From PWXP01 sp964487655 (GTDB taxonomy: Bacteria > Planctomycetota > Planctomycetia > Pirellulales > Thermoguttaceae), in NCBI GenBank assembly GCA_964487655.1, contig CAZASB010000047.1:1-21780 (forward strand): 21,780 nucleotides of DNA. The letters run 5' to 3'. This document shows, one piece after another, positions 14,560 to 21,519 of the stretch (positions are counted from its first letter, which is position 1; each line of letters begins with the position of its first letter). Under the pieces are notes generated by a model that saw only the letters and a program-made list of their open reading frames with translations, did no database searches and was not told the DNA's origin. Position numbers and translations under genes: made by a program.

Positions 14560-15444
14560 ATGGGTCGGATGTTGAACGCATTGAAGCAGATCGAGTCGCG
14601 AAAGCCGAACGAGCAGGCAAGAGCGGCCGCCGAGGCCGGTTGCGCCATCGCCGACACGGCGGTTCCTCCGGCGGCTGACGATTCGCTACGCGACGAGGCG
14701 GCAATGGAGGCATTGCTGGACGCGACCGAAGCCGCGGCCGAGCAGGTAGTTGCTGAAATGACACCTGAACCGTCGGAATCCAGCGGGAACACGACGTTGT
14801 CTCACGATGCCGAGGTTGTTGTACCGGCCGGCAGCGCACGGCCTCGTGACGAGAATCGCCAGGCGTTGTCCGACCCGTTGGGTGAGCTTGCCGGCACCAT
14901 GCTCCGTTCCATGCCGCGTGGGAATCCGGGCAGTTTCCTGTTTACGTCGCCGGACTCGGATACGTTGGGAATCGATTTGCTTGTGCCTCTGTCGATGTCG
15001 CTTGCGCGGCGGCTTGACGGCGATTTACTACTGATCGACGCGAACTTGCGTCGTCCTGCCCTTGGCGCTCGGCTGGGCGTGGAGGCGTCGCGCGGCTTGA
15101 CCGACGTTCTCACTGGGGCCGCGAGTTGGCGCGACGTGGTGCGGCGCACCGTGGTGCCCGGCGTGGACGTCGTTCCAGCCGTTCCGTTCTCCACGCCGGC
15201 CGGTCCGCCCCCGGACCGACTCAATTTGCGGCGGCTGCTGGCCGAGGCGAGGGAAGAGTATGGCCTGATTCTCGTCCATGCCGCATCACTTCGGTATCCG
15301 GAGGTGGTTTCCATCGCTCGCGATTGCGAGGGCGCCTATCTTGTCGTGCGGCTCCATGCGACGAGCCGTCGCACCTTGCATCAGGCCGGTCCAATCCTGC
15401 GGCAAGCCGGAGTGAACTTATTGGGATGCGTCGTGGTCCGGTGA
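14560..15444 (+). CDS. CpsD/BY-kinase-like protein with degenerate nucleotide-binding motifs
   Basis: Related to the cytoplasmic bacterial tyrosine kinases (CpsD/CapB/Wzc C-domain) that act on polysaccharide export. It has 294 residues; ATG 14560 is preceded by GGAG with an 8-nt spacer. The N terminus MGRMLNALKQIE resembles the short helix that starts many such kinases. A disordered linker follows to about 100, and the kinase-like fold covers 105-294. The Walker A' strand LLLIDANLRRPALG is intact (157-169) and is followed by GLTDVLTGAASWRDVVRRT and the GVDVVPA strand, as in the family. Walker A, normally GEGK(S/T), reads TSPDSDTLGIDLL (129-141) with no Lys-Ser/Thr. Walker B reads LILVHAAS (236-243), with His where Asp is expected. 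No C-terminal tyrosine cluster exists. It is probably a catalytically dead regulator. It follows the ATPase gene by 89 nt. Confidence 0.75.
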   Translation: MGRMLNALKQIESRKPNEQARAAAEAGCAIADTAVPPAADDSLRDEAAMEALLDATEAAAEQVVAEMTPEPSESSGNTTLSHDAEVVVPAGSARPRDENRQALSDPLGELAGTMLRSMPRGNPGSFLFTSPDSDTLGIDLLVPLSMSLARRLDGDLLLIDANLRRPALGARLGVEASRGLTDVLTGAASWRDVVRRTVVPGVDVVPAVPFSTPAGPPPDRLNLRRLLAEAREEYGLILVHAASLRYPEVVSIARDCEGAYLVVRLHATSRRTLHQAGPILRQAGVNLLGCVVVR

Positions 15445-15462
15445 CCGCATTCGGGAAAGCGA

Positions 15463-17037
15463 CTACTGCTCCGTGCGTTCCGTGGCGGCCGAAACCGTTT
15501 CGGACCAGGCGCCGTTGTGGAACATGGAGCAGTTACCGCCAGCTTCATGGGCCGTATCGAGCGATTCCACGGCGCGTTCGAGCAGCCGCTTGGCATCGTC
15601 GGCTTCCGTGGCCTTGGCCCCGCCCACGCTCACCGTGAACTTGAGTTGACCGTGTTCCGTGGGCATGGAGCACTTGGCAATGGCGTCGCGGAGCCGCTCG
15701 GCAACACCAATTACGTTCGCAAGCCAGGTACCGGGAAAGAGCACGGCGAAAGTCGCCGCATCAAAGTGCCCCACGAGGTCCATGTCGCGGATGGCCGCAT
15801 TGAGGAACTGTGCAGTCGCCTTAAGCGCCAAACAGCCTGCCCTCTCGCCGTACTGGGCCACGATGCCGGGGAAATCGTCGATTCGGATCATGATGACCGA
15901 GGGCGTTGCGCCGCCGCGTCGCCATTCGGCAAACCGCCGGGCAAGAATAATGCAGAACGCCGTACGGCACGACATCGTAACCTGCCCGATGACCGTCATG
16001 CCATCCGTTGATTCGGGCGCTTCGCATTCGGCCTCACTAGATCGCTCTTTCGTGCGAAGCTCGCTTTTTGGCGGCATCTCGACCTGTCTCAAAGTGGAGA
16101 TAGTGGTCGCCGGCGCCTGTTCCACGGTGGTAACCGGAGCGTTCTCTGGCTTGTGCAGCGGGTGAACGTCCGTACCGTCGTGCCAGTACACCCGGTCTCG
16201 CCCGGCTTCCTTTGCGGCATAGAGCGCCGCATCCGCACGATCGATCAGGTGTGTGATAGCCTCGCCGTGGAACACCTGGGCAACGCCAAGGCTTACCGTG
16301 ACGCGCAGCTCCTTCCCTTCGCAGTGGAATCCGTGGTCCGCAATCCGCCGCCGCACCCGATCAGCGCTACGGCTTGCCTCGGCAACCGGGGTATTCGGCA
16401 AGATCATGGCGAACTCTTCGCCACCGTAGCGGGCAACGATATCGTCCTTGCGAGCCGCCGCTCGAAGCAGGCTTCCCATCAGTCGCAGCACGTCGTCGCC
16501 TGCCTGATGCCCGTAGGTGTCGTTGAACTTCTTAAAATGGTCGACGTCGAATATGATGACGGAGAATGTTTCTCCCTGCTTCTGGTGCCGCTGGAGGCGA
16601 TTCTGCATTTCTTCGTCGAACGCGCGACGGTTGGCGAGGCCGGTCAAAGCGTCGGTTCGGGCTGCCTTCGCGTGTTGTTCGACCAGTTCGGCCTGCTCCT
16701 TCAGCCTTTCCTGGGCGGAACCGAGTTGCCCTTGCATACGGCTGTTGGCCTCGATCAGTTGCGTTACGGCCTGAACAACGGCATCCGGCTCGCCGCCATC
16801 CGCCGCGTGCAACCGTTCATTGATGGCCTCGACCCGATGGCTGTGGGCGCCAACGTCGGTTGCTACCCGTGTCGCCAATTCGTGCAATCGGCCGAGTACC
16901 TCGCGGGCCTGCTTGACCTCGCTGCTAGGCGCGGGCTGGGTGACTTGTTGGCCACGGCTGCGGAGCCACCAGCCGAACGCAATCCCAATTGCGAGGACAA
17001 AGACGCCAAACAGCAGGTCAATGGCCACAACGGGCAT
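15463..17037 (-). CDS. Membrane-anchored tandem-GGDEF diguanylate cyclase
   Basis: Makes cyclic di-GMP from two GTP. From ATG 17037-17035 (AGGAG at 17052-17048, 10-nt spacer) it has 524 residues. One TM helix lies at about 4-24 (VAIDLLFGVFVLAIGIAFGWW), then a coiled coil from 40 to 125. GGDEF domain 1 (126-288) opens with ARTDALTGLANRRAFDEE and has DVDHFKKFND. Its active site GGEEF is at 205-209, with an inhibitory-site RKDD at 196-199 five residues before it. A linker (290-350) leads to a second GGDEF-like domain (355-515) in which the signature is DAATF (426-430), so it is catalytically dead, while RDMD (417-420) keeps the inhibitory-site pattern. An in-frame extension of 43 codons upstream was rejected because it precedes the membrane segment. 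It ends 18 nt from the end of the convergent polysaccharide block. Confidence 0.9.
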   Translation of the reverse strand: MPVVAIDLLFGVFVLAIGIAFGWWLRSRGQQVTQPAPSSEVKQAREVLGRLHELATRVATDVGAHSHRVEAINERLHAADGGEPDAVVQAVTQLIEANSRMQGQLGSAQERLKEQAELVEQHAKAARTDALTGLANRRAFDEEMQNRLQRHQKQGETFSVIIFDVDHFKKFNDTYGHQAGDDVLRLMGSLLRAAARKDDIVARYGGEEFAMILPNTPVAEASRSADRVRRRIADHGFHCEGKELRVTVSLGVAQVFHGEAITHLIDRADAALYAAKEAGRDRVYWHDGTDVHPLHKPENAPVTTVEQAPATTISTLRQVEMPPKSELRTKERSSEAECEAPESTDGMTVIGQVTMSCRTAFCIILARRFAEWRRGGATPSVIMIRIDDFPGIVAQYGERAGCLALKATAQFLNAAIRDMDLVGHFDAATFAVLFPGTWLANVIGVAERLRDAIAKCSMPTEHGQLKFTVSVGGAKATEADDAKRLLERAVESLDTAHEAGGNCSMFHNGAWSETVSAATERTEQ

Positions 17038-17238
17038 GAAAGCATTGCTCCTAGCCGTCCGCTCACGGGTGTGAGGACGGGCATCAATAACATGGTATGC
17101 GAGGGGACGCACACCTATCGTCCAGGGCGTGCCCCTAACCACTCGCGAGGCACGCTTTATAGGCAACCGGGTTAATCGGTGGTCCGCCGCGAATCCTACA
17201 TTTAGATAGGTTAAGTTGAGAGAAAGTCAAGCGAAAGA

Positions 17239-19404
17239 CTACTGAACCAGTCGTACTTGCGGATTGGTAATGATTTTTTCGAATATCTCGGTCAGACGGC
17301 GTTCATATTCAGCCGGATTGCCTGACCCGCGAGGGCTCTGGCCGTCGTCATTCGACGTGCCGCCCATACGAGCCATGCGGTCCATGAAGCCGTAGTCGGT
17401 ACCCAATCCAATCCCTACTGGAAACAGTTGCCAACGGCCAGTTTGCATCTGTCCGGCTTGCATCAACGCCGCATCGAGCCAATAGGCTCCGTTGTTGTAA
17501 AAATTAGGATCAGAATTCTGGCTCATGTATTGGTCGATGTCAGCCGTGTTACTCGAGTAGAGGTTGGGAACACCGTCGGTCAGGAGGACGACAATTTTGT
17601 TGGTTTGCACGCGTCCGGCGCCGCCCTCGATGGCCGGAGTCAAGTGCTCGCGAGCGGCGATCAACCCGGTTTCCGTGGCCGTCGTCGCGCCGAGGTCGGC
17701 AACCGCTTGAAGTCGCGTACAAACGAGCATTGCCCCGTCGTAATCGCCTGTCAACGCTTGCTCGACAACGGGACCGCCGCCGGCGATGTGGGCGAACGCA
17801 ATGATCGAGACCCAATCACGCTGACTGTGGTCCGGAACGGTTTCGTTGCGTTCCTTCACCACCTGAATCGCCGCAATCAGCGCGCGTCGCGCCGCATGGG
17901 TTGGCTGCTCTCGGGGTGGAAAATCAAACGTTCCGCCGGGGGTCGACTCGGTGTGCCATGGGCAGTGTGGGCTGTGGATCGAAATGGAAGCGTACTGGCC
18001 TCCCACGACGGGGGTGTCTCGCCCATGGTCCATCAGAAACTGCACGTACGTACGGTACCCCAGTATGTTCCGAAAACTATTTGCGTTCCCGGCACTCGTG
18101 TACGTGCTTCGATTCGGGTTGTTGAATTTTGTGATGAATCGCGAGCGGTTCTGTCCGGGCGGGATTGTGCCGCGGTTCGTTGGCGGCGCCCCTTGGGCAC
18201 CGAACAACAGTTGCGGTAGAAGGAGGCTTTCCCATGCGCCGGGAGCGATCGCCAACTGGTAGGCCGAATCCTGGGTGGCCACGCGCGGCGTGTGTTCCCT
18301 CGGCATGGTCTGTTGCCAGGCCGCGAACCAGTCAGGCTGCTCGCCTTGCGGAAACCAGCCCATGGGCGGTTTCGGAGGAGGTGGCTCACCGCCACCACTT
18401 CCACCGCCACTGGGCGGCGTGGGCGGCGAGGGCGGCGCGGGTGGTGCGGGCGGCGAGGGCGGCGCGGGTGGTGCGGGTGGCGCGGGCGGCGTGATCGTAA
18501 CCCAACGGCACACGTAGTCTATGTACTTTTCCCAGTATGCGTAGTTCGACAACGTCGGTGACGGAAGGGCGTTCGGCATGAGTCGGGCGATCTGGTAGTC
18601 GATAATGGCCGAGTAAGCCTTGACTTTTCGCGTGGCTTCATTGTCGGTTGTGAATATCCGGTATTTAGCCGGAATGCCGTTGCCGGTAAGCGGGCCGTTG
18701 TCCTTCGTCAGTTCCGCGTACGAATACTGATTATTGGAGATTCCAACAGGCTGGCCAATGTGCTCCTGCCGACCCGGAAAAGCGCCGAAACCAAGATCGT
18801 CGTAAACTTGCTGCATCAGCTCATTGCCGATGGTCGGATAGCCCTCCGCGCTGAAGATGCCGTTGATTGCCGGCGTCGCCCAGCAAGGCTCCGTATCGTC
18901 GTTCATCGAACCGGAAAGGTCGACCACGAAGGCAATGTCGCGAGGGTTGGCCATGGCGACGGCCGAGGCTCGCTGTGCGAACGACATTTGCCCAAAGACG
19001 CGACCGAAAAACATGGGTGCCTCCCCACCGGTCGATTCGTCGACTCGCGTCGTGACCCGAAGCGCATTTCCCACCGAGGCCGACGGCGTAAACCGTCGAG
19101 TGGTCGCGTCCCACGTGCCGTACTCAATATCGTTAGCCAGCAGGTTCACTTCGCGCCCGCTTGCCTTATGATACGCGGCGAACTCTTGCGCAGTCGCGAC
19201 CATTTCCGCACGAGACAGTCCCATCGACGCGGCGCCCGCCATAGCCGCGGAATCGGCGGCTGCCTGCAACTGGGTGCGAACCAGGACTACGGAGCCCAGA
19301 TCAACCGAAAAAGCGACCATTCCAAGAAGAATTGTTATCAACACGGCAGCCATAACGAGAATAACCCCCCGCCGAGGGGCGGCTGCGCGGATTCGTTGGA
19401 TCAT
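17239..19404 (-). CDS. TadG-like protein with split von Willebrand A domain
   Basis: The start is ATG 19404-19402, with GGAGGTG six bases upstream (19417-19411); an ATG 13 codons earlier lacks this. The product has 721 residues. The N terminus (RRGVILVMAAVLITILLGMVAFSVDLG) and QAAADSAAMAGA form the Tad/TadG N-terminal helix seen in Flp-pilus-associated proteins, so it is membrane-anchored and mostly external. A VWA domain begins at 155 with RDIAFVVDLSGSM (MIDAS residues D162, S164, S166) and resumes after 500. The Thr stretch GATTATETG (572-580) and the metal-loop NKIVVLLTDGVPN (602-614) belong to it, and FPVGIGLG follows. Between them about 330 residues are inserted, including a polyproline tract (306-331, 340-347) and Gly-rich SGGGSGGG. 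It probably mediates surface adhesion or protein contact. No other tad genes adjoin it. Confidence 0.85.
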   Translation of the reverse strand: MIQRIRAAAPRRGVILVMAAVLITILLGMVAFSVDLGSVVLVRTQLQAAADSAAMAGAASMGLSRAEMVATAQEFAAYHKASGREVNLLANDIEYGTWDATTRRFTPSASVGNALRVTTRVDESTGGEAPMFFGRVFGQMSFAQRASAVAMANPRDIAFVVDLSGSMNDDTEPCWATPAINGIFSAEGYPTIGNELMQQVYDDLGFGAFPGRQEHIGQPVGISNNQYSYAELTKDNGPLTGNGIPAKYRIFTTDNEATRKVKAYSAIIDYQIARLMPNALPSPTLSNYAYWEKYIDYVCRWVTITPPAPPAPPAPPSPPAPPAPPSPPTPPSGGGSGGGEPPPPKPPMGWFPQGEQPDWFAAWQQTMPREHTPRVATQDSAYQLAIAPGAWESLLLPQLLFGAQGAPPTNRGTIPPGQNRSRFITKFNNPNRSTYTSAGNANSFRNILGYRTYVQFLMDHGRDTPVVGGQYASISIHSPHCPWHTESTPGGTFDFPPREQPTHAARRALIAAIQVVKERNETVPDHSQRDWVSIIAFAHIAGGGPVVEQALTGDYDGAMLVCTRLQAVADLGATTATETGLIAAREHLTPAIEGGAGRVQTNKIVVLLTDGVPNLYSSNTADIDQYMSQNSDPNFYNNGAYWLDAALMQAGQMQTGRWQLFPVGIGLGTDYGFMDRMARMGGTSNDDGQSPRGSGNPAEYERRLTEIFEKIITNPQVRLVQ
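18413..18493 (-). repeat. 27-bp/9-bp tandem repeat coding polyproline
   Basis: On the plus strand the block CGGCGAGGGCGGCGCGGG starts at 18424 and again at 18451, a 27-bp period with a 9-bp sub-period (GGCGGCGAG, GGCGGCGCG, GGTGGTGCG). On the coding strand it gives APPAPPSPP units in the TadG-like protein. Such GC-rich repeats slip easily and could vary between strains. Confidence 0.8.
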
Positions 19405-19612
19405 GGACAACACCTCCGGGAGGGACGGGAATATAGATATCACCCGTCCATGGACACGTTTTCAAACGTCTCTGAAGATCAATTGCGCCGCCGTCGGCTG
19501 GGACGGCATATAAAGTCTTGGTCACGGATGTTCAGGTGTCAAACACAGCGTGGCCTGGGCGACAATATCCACTCCGACCAGTTCCTCCCAGGCTGCAACC
19601 GTTGGCTAGGCC
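19405..19612. other. 208-nt intergenic spacer
   Basis: Between the hydrolase stop and the TadG-like start. The strong ribosome-binding site GGAGGTG (19417-19411) belongs to the downstream minus-strand gene. An AT-rich element, TTTATATG on the minus strand near 19515-19505, and TTGACA (19538-19533) are present but spaced 22 bp apart, too far for a standard promoter. No gene is seen. Confidence 0.3.
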
Positions 19613-20569
19613 CTACGGCTCCCCAATCGCGTATTCCGTCAACGCGGTCCTTAATGAGGCGGAACGCCAGTACGACCACCAGCCGTGCTGGGCACCCACG
19701 GGACAAGTCACATCCAGCCGGCGAATTTTGCCGCAATCGGCAGGTGTAAGCGAATAGCCAGCCGCGCGGTAGCCCAAGGCTTCCGGACCGCGGCGTCCGT
19801 ACATGCGAGGGTAGAGCCGCATTACTCGATCGGCTGCGTTCGAGGTAATGAGCATCCGATCCACCTGGCCCGTTGCACGGCCATTGCGTTGGCCGGGTGA
19901 GAGCCAGTGGGAATCGAGAGCAGCGGCGATAAGAACCGCTCGCCACGGGGCTTCGTGAGGCACAACGGGCCCGGCCAGTCGGTACCGACTCACTCGACCG
20001 CCTGCCAGCAGTTCCAATGCCCCGGTAATGATCCTTGCCCCGAAGCTGTAGCCTGCAAGCGTCACCGGCTGGTCGGCGGTTACTTCCCGGAGGCATTCCG
20101 CCAAATAGAACGCTTGAACGTCGCTGTAGTGTGCCTTCAGTTGTACGTCGGCTCGCATTCCCCCGCACACCTGTTCGCTGGGCCACGACCAAATGACCAA
20201 CCGGAAAGACCGTTCGGAGCCGGGACGCTTGATCTGTCGACGGACGGAGCAGCCTATTTGCACGGCGTCGTTGGCCTCCGCACGGTTACCGTGAATGAGG
20301 AAGATGGTTGGCACGTCGGCACGGCCGGCAGAATGGAATGCGCCGCGGTCCGAGGCGGTCCATGCGTTGTCCATCAGATGCCAGAATCCGATACGGGAAT
20401 CGGCGGCGTCCTTGGCAGCGCAGCGCGGCGCCGACCGAGTGCTGATAAGCCATACCTCGGCTTCAGCGGCCTCGGCGCCGACCGGTGACCAGCCTGCTGC
20501 CACGATTGCCACAACGACAAGAAACAATGTGAAACGCACGATCTGCCTGTGAATACGATATGTGGACAT
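19613..20569 (-). CDS. Exported alpha/beta hydrolase
   Basis: A 318-residue hydrolase of the alpha/beta fold. The start is ATG 20569-20567; GAGGAG lies 12 nt upstream and an upstream in-frame ATG at 20662 would precede the signal peptide. Residues 8-36 form a signal peptide (VRFTLFLVVVAIVAAGWSPVGAEA), placing the enzyme outside the cytoplasm. Then EVWLISTRSAPRC is followed by the oxyanion strand TIFLIHGNRAEAND (88-101) and LVIWSWPSEQVCGG (124-137). The nucleophile elbow GYSFGAR (173-179) has Ser175. D219, in AALDSHWL (217-224), and H295, in VGAQHGWW (291-298), are candidate triad members. I have seen this combination of motifs in planctomycete hypothetical hydrolases; the substrate is unknown. 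It is probably a carboxylesterase-like enzyme. Confidence 0.85.
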   Translation of the reverse strand: MSTYRIHRQIVRFTLFLVVVAIVAAGWSPVGAEAAEAEVWLISTRSAPRCAAKDAADSRIGFWHLMDNAWTASDRGAFHSAGRADVPTIFLIHGNRAEANDAVQIGCSVRRQIKRPGSERSFRLVIWSWPSEQVCGGMRADVQLKAHYSDVQAFYLAECLREVTADQPVTLAGYSFGARIITGALELLAGGRVSRYRLAGPVVPHEAPWRAVLIAAALDSHWLSPGQRNGRATGQVDRMLITSNAADRVMRLYPRMYGRRGPEALGYRAAGYSLTPADCGKIRRLDVTCPVGAQHGWWSYWRSASLRTALTEYAIGEP

Positions 20570-20739
20570 GGACTCTGCCTGCTCCTCAAAAGCTCTGATG
20601 AACTGTCCTCTCTCGGGGCATGGACTTTGCGGATGGTTCCGGTCCTCCGTGTCGACGCCCATAAACAGCGTAGCTTGCAGTAAACGCCGAGGATGCGGAA
20701 AGCTACGAAATCTGTTGAAAAAAAACCGCGTAGTTGAAT

Positions 20740-20767
20740 TTGCACATCATCGTATGTGGTGTAGAGT
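20740..20767 (+). promoter_or_regulatory. Putative promoter of the small lipoprotein-like gene
   Basis: TTGCAC at 20740-20745, 16 bp, then TAGAGT at 20762-20767, a moderate sigma70 match. The ATG at 20825 is 57 bp beyond the -10 box. There is no other candidate gene downstream on this strand. Confidence 0.35.
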
Positions 20768-20824
20768 TGTTTCACCATGGCCTCGTGTGATGGAACGTGT
20801 TCGACTCGATTGGAGATACGAGTT

Positions 20825-21046
20825 ATGAAGAAGCTTCTGATTTTGACGGCGGTAATGTTATTGGCATCCAGCACGATTGGTTGCCGTTGCGGTCGCTGGT
20901 TATGGCGCGGCCCGGCAGAAGAAACGAATGTGATTGCTTGCCCGCCGATGTGCCCACCTACCGAGATGGTCGGTGAACCCTGTTGCGCGCCGGCGGCAAC
21001 GATGATGCCCGGTCCGGCGGCCACATACGCGCCCGCGATGCAATAA
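20825..21046 (+). CDS. Small Cys/Pro-rich lipoprotein-like protein
   Basis: The product has 73 residues. ATG 20825 is preceded by GGAGA at 20811-20815, about 9 nt away; a longer frame from 20777 would place extra residues ahead of the signal peptide. MKKLLILTAVMLLASSTIGC is a short signal peptide ending in a lipobox-like TIGC, so Cys20 may be lipidated. The mature part, CRCGRWLWRGPAEE, then holds CPPMCPPTEM, PCCAPAATMMPGP and a C-terminal APAMQ. Small proteins of the form 'signal peptide + GCR-x-C-x-RWL-x-RG' are, to my recollection, frequent in planctomycetes; their function is unknown. A large hairpin 70 nt downstream probably ends its transcript. Confidence 0.75.
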   Translation: MKKLLILTAVMLLASSTIGCRCGRWLWRGPAEETNVIACPPMCPPTEMVGEPCCAPAATMMPGPAATYAPAMQ

Positions 21047-21481
21047 TGTCCTCCCTAGCGGGCTGGTCGCACGATCAGTCCGTTGCACTGCCGCGATTGG
21101 CCTCCCCCCCCCGGCCGTGCCACTTGTCGCGTCCCGGCCGCGCCATCCTGAGCGCGGCCGGCGCGACAGGCACGACTCCCTTTCAGGGGTACCTTGATCG
21201 CATCCTTGCCCTGGATTGTCCGCAATGACGTTGGGCATCGCAAGTAGGCCCACCCCTCCATCGAACGTTGCCCTCTGCCGGCACATTGGGCCTCGGTATT
21301 TCCAGACTAACCGGGATTATTCAGACAGCCTCCTAGCCAATGTGCGGAAATCTGCTAAACTGCAGGCAGTGGCGGAACTGTAGTTTCTCGTCGCGGCCGT
21401 GGCGGCGACTGTGCGGCTTGCCATGCATTCTTGGTGGCGCATGCACCCCCCCCAATGTGGTGCCGTCGTCTCGCGTTTATT
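21047..21481. other. Gap between the lipoprotein gene and the tRNA-Lys remnant
   Basis: No gene is recognisable in these 435 nt. The region holds the hairpin at 21116-21174 and two poly-C runs: nine C at 21104-21112 and eight C at 21446-21453. The remainder shows nothing I can name. Confidence 0.4.
21116..21174 (+). terminator. Long GC-rich hairpin, probable terminator
   Basis: CGTGCC (21116-21121) pairs with GGCACG (21169-21174), TGTCGCG (21125-21131) with CGCGACA (21162-21168), and CCGGCCGCGC (21134-21143) with GCGCGGCCGG (21152-21161). This makes 23 pairs with two small bulges on the left arm only and an 8-nt loop. A weak pyrimidine run CTCCCTTTC follows. It could also be an mRNA 3'-end stabiliser. 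Confidence 0.55.
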
Positions 21482-21519
21482 GAGGCTGTAGCTCAGTTGG
21501 CAGAGCAACGGACTTTTAA
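21482..21519 (+). pseudogene. tRNA-Lys(TTT) 5' half gene
   Basis: Positions 1-38 of a tRNA are clear. The acceptor strand is GAGGCTG (21482-21488), then T8 A9. The D arm is GCTC-AGTTGGCA-GAGC (21491-21506) and the 5' side of the anticodon stem is ACGGA (21508-21512). The loop CTTTTAA has anticodon TTT at 21515-21517. The next bases should be TCCGT to close the stem, but GACCA is found. No T arm and no closing CAGCCTC occur in the remaining 260 nt. The break falls exactly at the loop/stem junction, as expected for recombination in an anticodon loop. It may be an attachment-site remnant or a split by an insertion that continues beyond the window. Confidence 0.75.

Noticed and set aside
18165..18561. 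Gly/Ala/Arg-rich open frames on the plus strand
   Set aside because: These are antisense shadows of the polyproline tract in the TadG-like protein.
21104..21453. Poly-C runs (9 at 21104-21112 and 8 at 21446-21453) as phase-variation switches
   Set aside because: They lie outside any gene or recognisable promoter; they may be ordinary or assembly noise.
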